The position numbers and the translations under genes are program-made. A stretch of 64,000 bases of DNA, taken from the NCBI GenBank assembly GCA_963701715.1, contig CAVPAX010000004.1, forward strand, positions 1 to 64,000, read 5' to 3'. Under the pieces are notes generated by a model. The model made no database searches, was not told where the DNA came from, and saw only the letters and a program-made list of their open reading frames with translations. Positions 1 to 9,274 of this stretch are shown here, one piece after another; within the stretch, counting starts at the first letter, position 1, and the number at the start of each line of letters is the position of its first letter. The DNA comes from Methylotenera_A sp963701715. GTDB lineage: Bacteria; Pseudomonadota; Gammaproteobacteria; Burkholderiales; Methylophilaceae.

Positions 1-1774
1 CTTGCGGAATAACATTGAAGGTAATGGTGTTAGGCGTTGTATCAAACGCACCTACACTATCTTGCACGCTAAAAGTAAAATTAGCGTAATTATTGCCATT
101 TTCATCTAGGTCTGGCGTAAACACCAAATTGCCAGCATTAATATCAGCGACTGAAATAATTTGGTTAGGGCTAACCGGATTGCCATTTAGTGTTAATTGT
201 CCATTAGCAGGTACGGTATCAATTCTTACCGCATTAAGTACTTGCAAGGCATCTGAATCGGAAAATCCAAAGTCGTTAGCAATTAAAGTATAAGGGGCAT
301 CTTCATTGGTGAAAATCGTATTATCCGCACCATCTGGAGGATTATTAGCCCCTACATTGACAGTAAGTGTAGCAGTATCCGTGCCGCCATTACCATCAGA
401 GATAGTATAGTTGATTACTACCGGGCCAGTCATTCCGACAGCTGGCGTAAAGTTAAGTGTGCCATCAGGGTTTATACTGACAGCGCCTTGTGCAGGCACA
501 CTGAGTACTGCCGAAGTGACTGTAAGCACATCCGCGGGATCAACATCCGTATCATTACCCAATACATTAATATTATTAATTGGGGTGTTGATTGGCGTAC
601 TAGCTATATCAGGATTTGCTACTGGCGGGTCATTGGCTGGAGTGACAGTGATAGTAAGCATACCAATGTCACTTAAGGCGCCGTCAGTGACAGTGTAGTT
701 GACCGTATCAGTGCCGTTAAAGTTAAGCGGTGGCGTATAAGTGTAACTACCATCGGCGGCTAACACCAATAACCCTCCTTGAGCAGTCGCAAAAGTTCCA
801 GGCACAACTGTAAGAGGATTACCATCCAGATCCGTGTCATTGGTATCCAGTTGTATCGCTGAAATAAATGGCGTGTCTTCTGCCACTGTAATCACGTCAT
901 CTACCGCCACCGGGGCATCGTTGACCGGAATTACTGTAATATCAGCATTTGCCGGAATTGAAACGGATCCAGAGTTATCTGTCACAGTAAACGGAATATT
1001 GACTGTGCCGCTGAAGTTAAATGCCGGGACAAACACCAAACCGGATGCTTGGGCAGGCGTAAGTAAAGCGCCAGCAACTACAGGCGTTGCGCCATCGGCA
1101 AGATACAGTACGCCTTGACTAGCAAGAGGCAATGTCGTAACACTAACGTTGGCAATAATGCCATCGGCATCTGTACCGGCAAGATTTACACTAATATTGC
1201 CACCATCTTCGTTTCCTGTCGCAGAACTTGGCGTCGCAACTGGACGAATATTGGATGGGGTAACACCTATACCATTGCCATCACTCAGATTTCCATTGTC
1301 TAACAAGCGATCATTAATAGGTTGATCCTGGATATTGGCTCTAAAATTAAAATCATATTGGAAGCCAAATTGATTAAGTACATCATTAATTCTTAACAAA
1401 GCGACAAAATCAAACCCATGAACTGTAAACAAGCCATTGTTACCAGCGGCAGTCTCTTCCAGCACCTCATTGATATCTCTACCACTTTCAATAGCTTTAA
1501 TCACAGTTTCTATAGTGGCAAGATTGACTGAGCCGTCTAGGCTATCAAAGCTCAACACATTAGCTAGGTCTTCGGTAAAAGCAACCAGCTGCTCTGGGCC
1601 AATATGCATAGGACGTCCATTGGCCATCTCAAGCTCGACATCCGCCCCTGACATGGTTTGTATGGTATCGCTTGTCTGTACTGTATCACCAAGCTGAAGC
1701 TCGCGTTTGGCTCCATTATCTGTAATAAGATATGCTGTACCCGTCAGTGCAACCACTTTGCCAATTAATGCCAT
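1..1774 (-). CDS. LapA-like giant adhesin, N-terminal part (runs off left edge)
   Basis: The minus frame is open from the ATG at 1774 to the window edge, giving about 591 residues. The first ~115 residues match the retention module of LapA/RTX-type adhesins (start MALIGKVVALTGTAYLITDN), which holds the protein in the outer-membrane secretion pore. A TAAG motif at residues 108-111 is the classic LapG cleavage site. After a linker, cadherin/Ig-like repeats of roughly 100 residues follow, with junctions such as VNDAPVAVDD and ANDPPVANPD. An AGGAC ribosome site lies a few bases upstream. The genes for its protease, its c-di-GMP receptor and its type I exporter lie alongside. Repeat number, RTX region and secretion signal lie outside the window. 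Adhesin identity is firm; surface target is unknown. Confidence 0.9.
   Translation of the reverse strand, partial: MALIGKVVALTGTAYLITDNGAKRELQLGDTVQTSDTIQTMSGADVELEMANGRPMHIGPEQLVAFTEDLANVLSFDSLDGSVNLATIETVIKAIESGRDINEVLEETAAGNNGLFTVHGFDFVALLRINDVLNQFGFQYDFNFRANIQDQPINDRLLDNGNLSDGNGIGVTPSNIRPVATPSSATGNEDGGNISVNLAGTDADGIIANVSVTTLPLASQGVLYLADGATPVVAGALLTPAQASGLVFVPAFNFSGTVNIPFTVTDNSGSVSIPANADITVIPVNDAPVAVDDVITVAEDTPFISAIQLDTNDTDLDGNPLTVVPGTFATAQGGLLVLAADGSYTYTPPLNFNGTDTVNYTVTDGALSDIGMLTITVTPANDPPVANPDIASTPINTPINNINVLGNDTDVDPADVLTVTSAVLSVPAQGAVSINPDGTLNFTPAVGMTGPVVINYTISDGNGGTDTATLTVNVGANNPPDGADNTIFTNEDAPYTLIANDFGFSDSDALQVLNAVRIDTVPANGQLTLNGNPVSPNQIISVADINAGNLVFTPDLDENGNNYANFTFSVQDSVGAFDTTPNTITFNVIPQ
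1442..1453 (-). other. TAAG periplasmic cleavage site in the adhesin
   Basis: Codons 108-111 of the adhesin read Thr-Ala-Ala-Gly, just before the sequence NNGLF. In Pseudomonas LapA the same TAAG at residues 107-110 is cut by LapG, releasing the adhesin when c-di-GMP is low. Position and context match that family; cleavage here is inferred. Confidence 0.8.
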
Positions 1775-2097
1775 GCTAATGTCCTGATCTTAAAAATTTA
1801 AATGGGTTAAACACCCTTTTCCATAATCGCATTAGATACGCTATTTAGGTAAAAAACTATTGTACCAATGGCCAATATAAAACAAGGTCACGCCAGTTCT
1901 TTAAAAAGCCATATAAAAGCCATCTTTATTGCTGAATCTCAACAACATCTACAAGTTGATAATAAGCGAATAATACCAACTATTAATTTCGGTCATTTTT
2001 GCCAACTCTTTAATATTTAAGTCCTGGAGATCGGGTTATTTCAGGTTCCAATAGACAGTTATCTTTTTCAAAGCAGATTAACAGCATCATTTTATTT
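1775..2097. other. Divergent adhesin/lapG intergenic region
   Basis: About 320 bases separate the minus-strand adhesin start from the plus-strand protease. They must hold promoters for both directions, but I could not assign a convincing -35/-10 pair. The lapG frame stays open back to 2014. A ribosome-site-like CTGGAGA at 2024-2030 is not followed by an ATG or GTG in that frame until 2098. Confidence 0.5.
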
Positions 2098-2736
2098 ATG
2101 GTGCTGTTAATCTGCTTTACTGGCATTTATGCGGCCGGCTACGATTTCGGCAAATTTAGCAGCATTGCAAAATTGAGATATGGCGCGGAAGCCTATAGTA
2201 ATGTTTTAGAACTTCAAGAGTTAATAACACAGTTTAAATCCGCCCCTGAAACAGAAAAGCTCAAACAAATTAACGACTTTTTTAACCGTAAAATTAATTT
2301 TTCTGAAGATATTGATCTGTGGGGAAAATCGGACTATTGGGCAACGCCTTTAGAATCCATTGGCCGTTTGGCAGGTGATTGCGAAGACTATAGCATTGCC
2401 AAATATACTTTTCTTAAAATACTCAATGTGCCTAATGAAAAATTGCGCCTGACTTATGTAAGAGCAGAAATAACTAATCAAGATAGAAAAGTTGTGCTAG
2501 CACATATGGTACTTAGCTACTATGCGACACCGCAATCCGAACCGCTGATTTTAGATAGTTTAGTGCCGGAAATTATGCCATCATCTAGCAGGAAAGACCT
2601 GAATCCGATTTTTAGCTTTAATGATAAAGGCTTATGGGTGGGCACCAGCAGCAAGTCCAAGGGTGAATCAACCTCACATCTATCCAGATGGCGAGATGTA
2701 TTAACGCGCATTCAGGCAGACGGAATAAATCAATGA
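2098..2736 (+). CDS. lapG: LapG-like periplasmic cysteine protease
   Basis: This is a 212-residue bacterial transglutaminase-like cysteine proteinase that should cut the neighbouring adhesin at its TAAG site. The Cys-His-Asp triad is visible: C95 in LAGDCEDYS, H136 in VLAHMVLSYY and D153 in LILDSLVPE. LapG is normally periplasmic. The annotated start gives a hydrophobic stretch (MVLLICFTGIYAAG) with no positive n-region and no ribosome site. Reading the same frame upstream adds Lys-Gln-Ile-Asn-Ser before a longer hydrophobic run, a better signal peptide, but no standard start codon is there. Just 15 bases separate it from lapD, so the two are probably cotranscribed. Confidence 0.88.
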   Translation: MVLLICFTGIYAAGYDFGKFSSIAKLRYGAEAYSNVLELQELITQFKSAPETEKLKQINDFFNRKINFSEDIDLWGKSDYWATPLESIGRLAGDCEDYSIAKYTFLKILNVPNEKLRLTYVRAEITNQDRKVVLAHMVLSYYATPQSEPLILDSLVPEIMPSSSRKDLNPIFSFNDKGLWVGTSSKSKGESTSHLSRWRDVLTRIQADGINQ

Positions 2737-2751
2737 AAGTAAGGAATTAAC

Positions 2752-4677
2752 ATGTCTCTCATCAAACAACTATGGCTAGCGATATTGTTTACGATTACGC
2801 TGGCTTCTATCGGTAGCTTTGTATTAAGTACACTATCAAGCAAAAACTATCTGGAAGAACAGATACAAACCAAAAACATAGATAACGTGACTTCGCTCGC
2901 CCTTTCCATGTCACAATTGGAAAAAGACCCAGTCACACTGGATTTACTTCTCTCGGCCCAGTTCGACTCTGGCCACTATCGCTATATCGGACTGTTTGAC
3001 CCAAACGGCAAACTGATCAGTGAACGCGTCAATGCCAACAGCCAAACCAAGGCGCCAAAATGGTTTACTAAACTCGTTCCTATTAGAGTTCAGGCAGGAG
3101 TAGCAGATGTGCAAAACGGCTGGCAGCAATACGGTTCGCTGGCTTTAGAAAGCGATACCAATTTTGCCTACGATAAACTTTGGGACGCAACCTTATTAAT
3201 TGCCCTATGGACATTCCTGATCGGCCTGCTTGCTTGCTACGCGGGCGGAAAAATATTGCGCAAAATACTTGGCCCGCTTGATGAGGTAGTCAATCAAGCC
3301 AAAGCCATTGGAGAAAACAGATTTATTACCATCACTGAGCCAAAAACGCTGGAATTCAGAGCTGTTGTACGCGAAATGAACAGTTTATCAAACCGTATTA
3401 AAACCACAGTGACCAAAGAGTCCGAACGTCTGGAAGAACTGCGCTATAAAATTAATTACGATGATGTCACGGGCCTAATGAACCGTGATTATTTCGTCAA
3501 TACCATGGAAGCCAAGCTCAACCAGGACGAATATGAGGAAGGCGCCTTAATTATATTCAGACTCTCCAACTTGGCGCAATTGGACGAAGCCATGGGCTAC
3601 CCGCAAGCCAATGCACTCTTAAGAAAAATCAGCGGTGCGCTGGAATCGCAATGCGAAAATGATGCGTCGCTCATCGCTGGCAGGCTAAGCGGCACAGAGT
3701 TTGCCGTATTCTGCAAAAAGACTACAGACGAATTCGCGCTTGCCATCCAACTTAAGGACACCATTACCAAGGCCGCAGAAATCGACAATTCTGAATTAAC
3801 CGCACGCTTCCTGGTAGTGACCACAAAAGCCAGAAAAATGGATGAGACAACTTCGTTGTTTAAAATGCTTGAGTTCATCTTGAATCTCTCCAGCTTAAGC
3901 GAAGAAAACTATCTTCGTGTGATTAATGCAAGTAGCATCGCCGTGACTGAAAGCAACTACTTGGTGGAATGGAAAACTTTACTGAATGATGCACTTGCAA
4001 ACAGGCGCATCAAGCTCGAACATTACCCCGTCGTCACGACTGAAGGCGTGCTCATCCATAATGAAAGCCCCGTAAGATTGCAGCTAGAGCCGAATGGCAA
4101 GTGGCACTGTGCGGGCGAGTTTATCAACTGGGCGGTTCAGCTGGATCTGATTAAGACCATTGACGAATTGGTCTTGGAAGCTGCTGTGCTTTTACTGGCG
4201 CAGGGCGGCAGGCCATTATGCTTAAATGTTTCTGCCAGCGCCATGTGCGATCGTAAGTATGCTCAAAGAGCCGTCAAGCTGGTTAAACAGCACCTGCAGC
4301 AGCCGAACCTCCTGAGCTTTGAGGTTTCTGAAGTGGCTGCATTTGACCATTTGAGTGAGTTCAAACATTTCTGCGGCAAACTAAAAGCCTCCGGTTGCCA
4401 TGTGGGTGTCGAACATGTAAGCTTGCGTATTTCCCGCTTGGGCGAACTACACGATATTGGTCTGGACTATATCAAGTTTGACGCCTCTATCGTACGCGGC
4501 ATCAACACCAACGAGACTAACAAAACGCTGCTGCGGGGCTTGTGCATGGTCGCTCACTCAATCGGTGTTCAGGCGATTGCCGAAGGGGTGAACAACCATG
4601 ATGAGATCGAATCGCTTAAGGAAATTGGCATTGATGGCCTAACCGGCCCTGGCGTCAAATTAAAGCAAACGCACTAA
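2752..4677 (+). CDS. lapD: LapD-like c-di-GMP receptor (HAMP, degenerate GGDEF and EAL)
   Basis: This 641-residue inner-membrane protein should bind c-di-GMP inside the cell and hold LapG in the periplasm. A transmembrane helix at ~7-29 precedes a periplasmic domain; W124 in NGWQQYGSL matches the LapG-binding tryptophan (W125 in Pseudomonas LapD). A second helix (~148-170) and a HAMP segment come next. The GGDEF site is degenerate (SGTEF in RLSGTEFAVF), and the EAL domain has lost its signature (KLEHYPVV, ESPVRLQ). This fits a receptor rather than an enzyme. The gene lies just downstream of lapG. A weak terminator-like hairpin follows. Confidence 0.92.
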   Translation: MSLIKQLWLAILFTITLASIGSFVLSTLSSKNYLEEQIQTKNIDNVTSLALSMSQLEKDPVTLDLLLSAQFDSGHYRYIGLFDPNGKLISERVNANSQTKAPKWFTKLVPIRVQAGVADVQNGWQQYGSLALESDTNFAYDKLWDATLLIALWTFLIGLLACYAGGKILRKILGPLDEVVNQAKAIGENRFITITEPKTLEFRAVVREMNSLSNRIKTTVTKESERLEELRYKINYDDVTGLMNRDYFVNTMEAKLNQDEYEEGALIIFRLSNLAQLDEAMGYPQANALLRKISGALESQCENDASLIAGRLSGTEFAVFCKKTTDEFALAIQLKDTITKAAEIDNSELTARFLVVTTKARKMDETTSLFKMLEFILNLSSLSEENYLRVINASSIAVTESNYLVEWKTLLNDALANRRIKLEHYPVVTTEGVLIHNESPVRLQLEPNGKWHCAGEFINWAVQLDLIKTIDELVLEAAVLLLAQGGRPLCLNVSASAMCDRKYAQRAVKLVKQHLQQPNLLSFEVSEVAAFDHLSEFKHFCGKLKASGCHVGVEHVSLRISRLGELHDIGLDYIKFDASIVRGINTNETNKTLLRGLCMVAHSIGVQAIAEGVNNHDEIESLKEIGIDGLTGPGVKLKQTH

Positions 4678-4706
4678 GAGACGATTGTGTTGTTTGTATA
4701 GAATGG

Positions 4707-4730
4707 CTTGGCTTGTAACAAGCCAAGTTT
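4707..4730. terminator. Hairpin between convergent lapD and luxR-type gene
   Basis: A 9-bp perfect stem, CTTGGCTTG and CAAGCCAAG with a 3-base loop, is followed by TTT. It sits between two convergent genes and may end lapD transcription. The T-run is short. Confidence 0.55.
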
Positions 4731-5352
4731 AACGTCGGTAGTTACTGTTGAGCATCAAAGCCAATTGTAGCCTATCTTTTACCTTAAGAGTCTCAAACGT
4801 AGCAGCAAGGTGCGCTTTTACCGTGCGGTCTGAAATCTTTAAAATCCGTGCTATTTCTTTATTACTCAAACCTTTTGCAGCTTCCATGGCCACATCTTTT
4901 TGGCGTTTGGTCAGCTTTAAAAGCAAACTTTCCACTTGCTTTGGCTGGTTGCCCACAAATTTAGTAGAAACTTCAATCAAGCGCCGTAACAACTCGTTGC
5001 CCAACCATAGCCCGCCGTGGCTTACAACTGTCTTAATTTCCTTTAAAACTTCAGGGGCCGAATAAGCATGGCAATACCCAACCGCGCCTAAACTCAGGGC
5101 ATGTAACGCTTCTGCCTGAATCGGCACATTTGCCAGCACCACTACTTTTGCATTTTTGTAATTTTCCTGAATGAGCGCGATGGCACCTGTCAGCCATTGT
5201 TGCCTATCTTCATTCATGTGCAGCCAGAATAAAACTGCCTTATCCTTCTCCGATTTAGCAGGTTTTATTTTCGCTACGATTTTCGCATCAGGAAAGGCTT
5301 CTACCCAGCCGATTAAGCCCGTATCTAGCGGTGATATAAAGATATCTTGCAT
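4729..5352 (-). CDS. LuxR-family transcriptional regulator with degenerate receiver
   Basis: This 207-residue protein ends in a LuxR/NarL helix-turn-helix at ~143-200 (LTKRQKDVAMEAAKGLSNKE, then SDRTVKAHLAATFETLKV). The N-terminal ~115 residues have the length and alternating pattern of a receiver domain. The expected phosphorylatable Asp region reads LFWLHMNED, and the acidic pocket near the N-terminus is missing, so phosphorylation is doubtful. It starts 32 bases after the end of lapC on the same strand, which suggests cotranscription with the exporter and a role in controlling Lap genes. That role is inferred from position only. Confidence 0.75.
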   Translation of the reverse strand: MQDIFISPLDTGLIGWVEAFPDAKIVAKIKPAKSEKDKAVLFWLHMNEDRQQWLTGAIALIQENYKNAKVVVLANVPIQAEALHALSLGAVGYCHAYSAPEVLKEIKTVVSHGGLWLGNELLRRLIEVSTKFVGNQPKQVESLLLKLTKRQKDVAMEAAKGLSNKEIARILKISDRTVKAHLAATFETLKVKDRLQLALMLNSNYRR

Positions 5353-5384
5353 TACTTTATTTTTGCCACTTAGTCACTCACCAA

Positions 5385-6797
5385 CTATCTTTCGCTGAAG
5401 GCGTAAGATTTGGCTTTAAGCACGGGTTTTAATAGATAGGAAAGTATGGTTTTTTTGCCTGTCAAAATATCTACCTGAGCTACCATACCGGGGATAATCG
5501 GCAAATTTTGGCCGATGCTGGGCTGTAAAGTACGTACACGCACCAGATAATAGGCATTGCCTTTGTCATCTACTGTTGAGTTAGCGGCAATACTCTCAAC
5601 CACCGCATCCAGAGTGCCATAAATGGTGTAATCATAGGCCGTCAGTTTTACAATTGCAGGTTGCTCAGGGCGTAAAAAAGCAATATCTTTAATTTGCACT
5701 TTGGTTTCAATCACAAGCGCATCATCGGTTGGCACAACCTCCAATACTTCTTTACCCGGTTGAATCACACCACCAACCGTATTAAAAAATAAACGGCTCA
5801 CTTTGCCGTTGACGGGCGACTTCAACGTAGCCTGTTTCACCTTGTCTGATAAGGCCACACTGGTTTCGGTGAGGCTATTTAGTTTAGCTGTGGTGTCGTT
5901 TAACTCGGTACGCACTTTGCTACGGAAATTTTGTTCCGCTTCGGCAATTTTACGTCTTGCTTCGCTTATACTCGATTGAACACGGCTGAGTTGCGCTTTG
6001 GCTTGTTCGATATCCCCTTTGGCCCGTGTAGCCTCGCGTTCTAATTTCAGTATATCAATCTCTGAAACCGCACCACTAGCTAACAATGGCTTATTAGCTG
6101 CCAGTTCTTTATTGGCCGATTCGTAAGTTTTTTCTGCGAACTCTTTTTTAGACTGCAGTTCCAGATACTCTTTTTCACGCTGTTCCATCTGGTCACGTGC
6201 AATACTCACAATGGATGCCAGCTCTTCGCGGCTAGCTTGGTATAAAGCATATTCCTGCTCATACACTAATGGCGCTTCTGTTTTAACTTCCGCAGGCGGG
6301 TTAAATGTGCCGCTGACTGCTAATGCGCTTAAACGCGCCTGTTTGGCCAGCAATGCTAAATATTGACCTTTGTTTTCGCGTAATGATGATATTGCGCGTG
6401 TTTCGTCAATTTTAATCAAGGGTGTGCCGACCTTCACCATCTCACCTTCTTTAATGAGAATCTCAGAAACAATTCCACCATCTAGCGATTGAATGATTTG
6501 TACCTGACTAGAAGGAATTACTTTGCCCTCACCCCGCGTCACTTCGTCCACTTTGGCAAAATAAGCCCACAACAGCACAACCAGAAAAATAGCCAATATG
6601 CTATATAAAAGCTTTCTCGCCTTAAGCGGTGCCTGCTCTAGAATAGCCAAGTCTGCCTCCTGATTCCAAGCCAGGTCATCACGACTCTCTGTTGGAACAG
6701 CACGGTCCACCATGTAATAAATCGGCTTGGTAAGCCATGATTGTCTTTTAAGAAAGTTATTAAAAGCGCCAATCTTTTTGAATAAAGCTTCACTCAT
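5385..6797 (-). CDS. lapC: LapC-like type I secretion membrane fusion protein (HlyD family)
   Basis: This 470-residue periplasmic adaptor should connect the LapB ABC exporter to an outer-membrane TolC-type channel. A short cytoplasmic N-terminus is followed by one transmembrane helix at ~70-90 (LLYSILAIFLVVLLWAYFAK). Next come a lipoyl-like half (GEGKVIPSSQVQIIQSLDGG), a long coiled-coil hairpin at ~140-320, and the second lipoyl half and beta-barrel (VNGKVSRLFFNTVGGVIQPG). Length and order are typical of HlyD/LapC proteins. Its start is 11 bases from the end of lapB. The outer-membrane partner LapE is not encoded in this window. Confidence 0.9.
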   Translation of the reverse strand: MSEALFKKIGAFNNFLKRQSWLTKPIYYMVDRAVPTESRDDLAWNQEADLAILEQAPLKARKLLYSILAIFLVVLLWAYFAKVDEVTRGEGKVIPSSQVQIIQSLDGGIVSEILIKEGEMVKVGTPLIKIDETRAISSLRENKGQYLALLAKQARLSALAVSGTFNPPAEVKTEAPLVYEQEYALYQASREELASIVSIARDQMEQREKEYLELQSKKEFAEKTYESANKELAANKPLLASGAVSEIDILKLEREATRAKGDIEQAKAQLSRVQSSISEARRKIAEAEQNFRSKVRTELNDTTAKLNSLTETSVALSDKVKQATLKSPVNGKVSRLFFNTVGGVIQPGKEVLEVVPTDDALVIETKVQIKDIAFLRPEQPAIVKLTAYDYTIYGTLDAVVESIAANSTVDDKGNAYYLVRVRTLQPSIGQNLPIIPGMVAQVDILTGKKTILSYLLKPVLKAKSYAFSER

Positions 6798-6808
6798 ATC
6801 ATTTCTGC

Positions 6809-8968
6809 CTACAGCGCTTTGGCAATCTTGCCGCTACGCAATGCTTCGGTCACTTGATCTTTAGCTCCATCGGCCACTATCCTGCCAGAATCAACTACAA
6901 TAATACGATTAACTAAATCAAACAGCCCGGACCGATGCGAAATCAGCACTACGGTTTTGCCTTCGGATGCCTCTTTCAAACGGCTTTTAACCGTATCTTC
7001 TCCAGAGTGATCCATCGCACTGGTGGGTTCATCTAACAAGATAATGCTTGGTTTTGTGATTAACGCGCGCGCAATGCCTACACCCTGCTTTTGTCCGCCT
7101 GAAAGGGTTTCACCACGCTCGCCTACCAAGAGATCAAAGCCTTTAGGATGGCTATTGATATAGTCATCAATTCCGCCTATCCGCGCTGCTGCTAACACAG
7201 TCGCATCGTCTGCGTGGGGTGAAGCGATCGTTAAGTTATCTCGCATTGTTCCGTAAAACAAGTGCGTGTCTTGTTGAACATAGCCCACGCAACGGCGCAG
7301 CTCGGCCGGGTCAATCTGGCGGATATCAACACCATCAATCAAGATTGAACCTGCAGTAGGCTGATAAAGACCCAGTATCAGTTTATGAATTGTCGTTTTA
7401 CCTGAACCCATACGCCCTAGCAAGGCCACATGCTCACCTGCTTTAATCTTGAATGAAACCTTGGTCAACGCACTTTCTTCAGCACCTGGATAATTAAAAC
7501 TAACTTCCCTAAATTCGATATCACCTCTAAAGGTGGGGCGTGATAGAAAACTGGAATCAAGCGGCCGTTCAACAGATTTGTGCATAATCTCATCCAACGA
7601 TTGCAAGGATGTTGATGCGGTATGATATTGCGTGAGCAAGCCAGCAGTTTGCGAAATTGGCGCTAGCGCCCGCGAAGCAAGCATGGTAGTGGCAATCAAG
7701 CCTCCCATAGTGAGATCGCCATTGGTCACCAAATACACACCTAATAAGATCAAGACAACGCTGGTAATCTGTTGTATAGCATTAGAACCATTATTGATTG
7801 ACTGTGAAAGCAGACGTAATTTGCTGGCAACTTCAGTCAAAAAGCTAGCGCTATGCTCCCATTTGCGTTGCATCGTACCTTCAACGCCAAGCGCCTTTAC
7901 TGTTTCCAGTCCCACCAGACTCTCGATAAGCGTCGCATTGCGCGCCGCACTAGCGCGATACATGGTTTCAGAGAGTTCATGCATTTTTGTTTGTACACTA
8001 AACGCATACAGCAACATAACAATGGCACCGACAATCACTGGAATAACCATCGGCCAAGATATCCATGCGATCACAGCAATGAAAATCAATCCAAATGGCA
8101 CATCAATCAGTGTAGTAATGGTTGCTGATGTAATGAAGTCCCTTACACTTTCGAAGGAGCGTAAGTTACTTGCTAGCGATCCAACAGAATTAGACCGTAG
8201 CTCTAAGCGTGTACCCAAAACTTGTTCCATAATACGCGCACTCAGTTTTATGTCGATGCGCGCACTGGCCCAATCAAGGAAATAACCGCGCATTGTACGT
8301 AAAATTAAATCGCCGATCACAATGATAGAAACGCCTACCGCCATCACCCATAGTGTTTCAATAGAGCGGTTTGGTACAACCCTGTCATATACATTCATGG
8401 TAAATATCGGCATGGAAAGCGCGAAAATATTCACCAAAAATGCAGCCATCATCACATCGCGGTAAATACGACTATTCTCAGCCAAAGTACCCCAGAACCA
8501 ATGTTTCAGACGTACTTTACCTACCGCGGGTGCGCGCTTATCAAATACATATTTTGGTTTTGTAACAATCAAATAACCAGAGTATTGCGCCATAATCTTA
8601 TCTAACGGCACAACCACTTCAGCATCACCCAGTTCAGGATATATAACGCTCGCAGTCTTAGTCTCTTCGTTGACCCCGGTTAGCATGCAGGCCTCTTCAT
8701 CCTCCAACAACAAGGTGACCGGCAAAAACTCTGAGCGAATTTGATTGAAAGGTTTTTTTAGTGTGCTAACAGCAAGATTAGCACGCTCTGCCGCGCGTTT
8801 AAATAAAGCCGGCGTCATTTTACCGTTACGCAAAGGCAGGCCGGCACTAAGTGCGTCTTTGGTAGTGGCTATTTGGTGTGTACGACAGGCTAATAATAAA
8901 CAACCCAATAACGAATCACTCGCGTTGGGTTGGTTTTCGGTCAGCTGTGCTAACTCAGTATTTTCCAT
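6809..8968 (-). CDS. lapB: LapB-like type I secretion ABC transporter
   Basis: This is the inner-membrane ABC exporter for the adhesin, about 719 residues from the chosen ATG. Domains in order are an N-terminal C39-like domain, a six-helix membrane domain and an ATPase. The C39-like domain lacks a peptidase active site, as usual for adhesin/RTX exporters. The ATPase has Walker A GRMGSGKTT, signature LSGGQ, Walker B IILLDEPTSAMD and the switch SHR. An upstream in-frame GTG at 9007 would add 13 residues; I prefer the ATG at 8968 (MENTELAQL), though neither has a strong ribosome site. It heads lapB-lapC-luxR. Confidence 0.9.
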   Translation of the reverse strand: MENTELAQLTENQPNASDSLLGCLLLACRTHQIATTKDALSAGLPLRNGKMTPALFKRAAERANLAVSTLKKPFNQIRSEFLPVTLLLEDEEACMLTGVNEETKTASVIYPELGDAEVVVPLDKIMAQYSGYLIVTKPKYVFDKRAPAVGKVRLKHWFWGTLAENSRIYRDVMMAAFLVNIFALSMPIFTMNVYDRVVPNRSIETLWVMAVGVSIIVIGDLILRTMRGYFLDWASARIDIKLSARIMEQVLGTRLELRSNSVGSLASNLRSFESVRDFITSATITTLIDVPFGLIFIAVIAWISWPMVIPVIVGAIVMLLYAFSVQTKMHELSETMYRASAARNATLIESLVGLETVKALGVEGTMQRKWEHSASFLTEVASKLRLLSQSINNGSNAIQQITSVVLILLGVYLVTNGDLTMGGLIATTMLASRALAPISQTAGLLTQYHTASTSLQSLDEIMHKSVERPLDSSFLSRPTFRGDIEFREVSFNYPGAEESALTKVSFKIKAGEHVALLGRMGSGKTTIHKLILGLYQPTAGSILIDGVDIRQIDPAELRRCVGYVQQDTHLFYGTMRDNLTIASPHADDATVLAAARIGGIDDYINSHPKGFDLLVGERGETLSGGQKQGVGIARALITKPSIILLDEPTSAMDHSGEDTVKSRLKEASEGKTVVLISHRSGLFDLVNRIIVVDSGRIVADGAKDQVTEALRSGKIAKAL

Positions 8969-9143
8969 CGTAAATTTATCTTGGCCTATTTTATTTAAGC
9001 TAATCACTCAACTTATTAAAATTTTCATTTAATGTAATGTATCAACATTTAGCAATAACTACAAATATTTACACAACTTTACTTTTAAATATATGCAAAC
9101 TTTATGCCAAAATGAGTAGCTTTTTACAGGATATTCGAGAGAT

Positions 9144-9217
9144 TGGAGGCGCGAACCAGAGTCGAACTGGTCTAAACGGCTTTGCAGGCCGCGGCATAAC
9201 CGCTTTGCTATCGCGCC
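9144..9217 (-). tRNA. tRNA-Cys (GCA)
   Basis: The minus strand folds as a 74-nt tRNA: acceptor GGCGCGA pairs with TCGCGCC, the T-arm is GGTTCGACT-like, and CCA is encoded at the 3' end. The anticodon loop CTGCAAA gives GCA, for cysteine. Confidence 0.95.
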
Positions 9218-9233
9218 TTTTAAGGCTAAAACT

Positions 9234-9267
9234 AAAACGGCGAAAGCATGATTGCATTCGCCGTTTT
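9234..9267. terminator. Bidirectional hairpin between the two tRNA genes
   Basis: AAAACGGCGAA and TTCGCCGTTTT form an 11-bp stem with A and T runs on either side, as in an intrinsic terminator working both ways. It lies between tRNA-Gly (upstream) and tRNA-Cys (downstream) on the minus strand. It could separate their transcripts or be a processing hairpin. Confidence 0.7.
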
Positions 9268-9274
9268 ATAATAC

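Noticed and set aside
93..1697. Several short plus-strand open frames
   Set aside because: They run antisense to the adhesin, whose minus frame is continuous and matches LapA-type sequence; they lack ribosome sites and recognisable domains.
7632..8285. A 217-codon plus-strand frame inside lapB
   Set aside because: It is antisense to conserved ABC transporter sequence, rich in Ser/Thr/Ile runs typical of shadow frames, with no domain or ribosome site.
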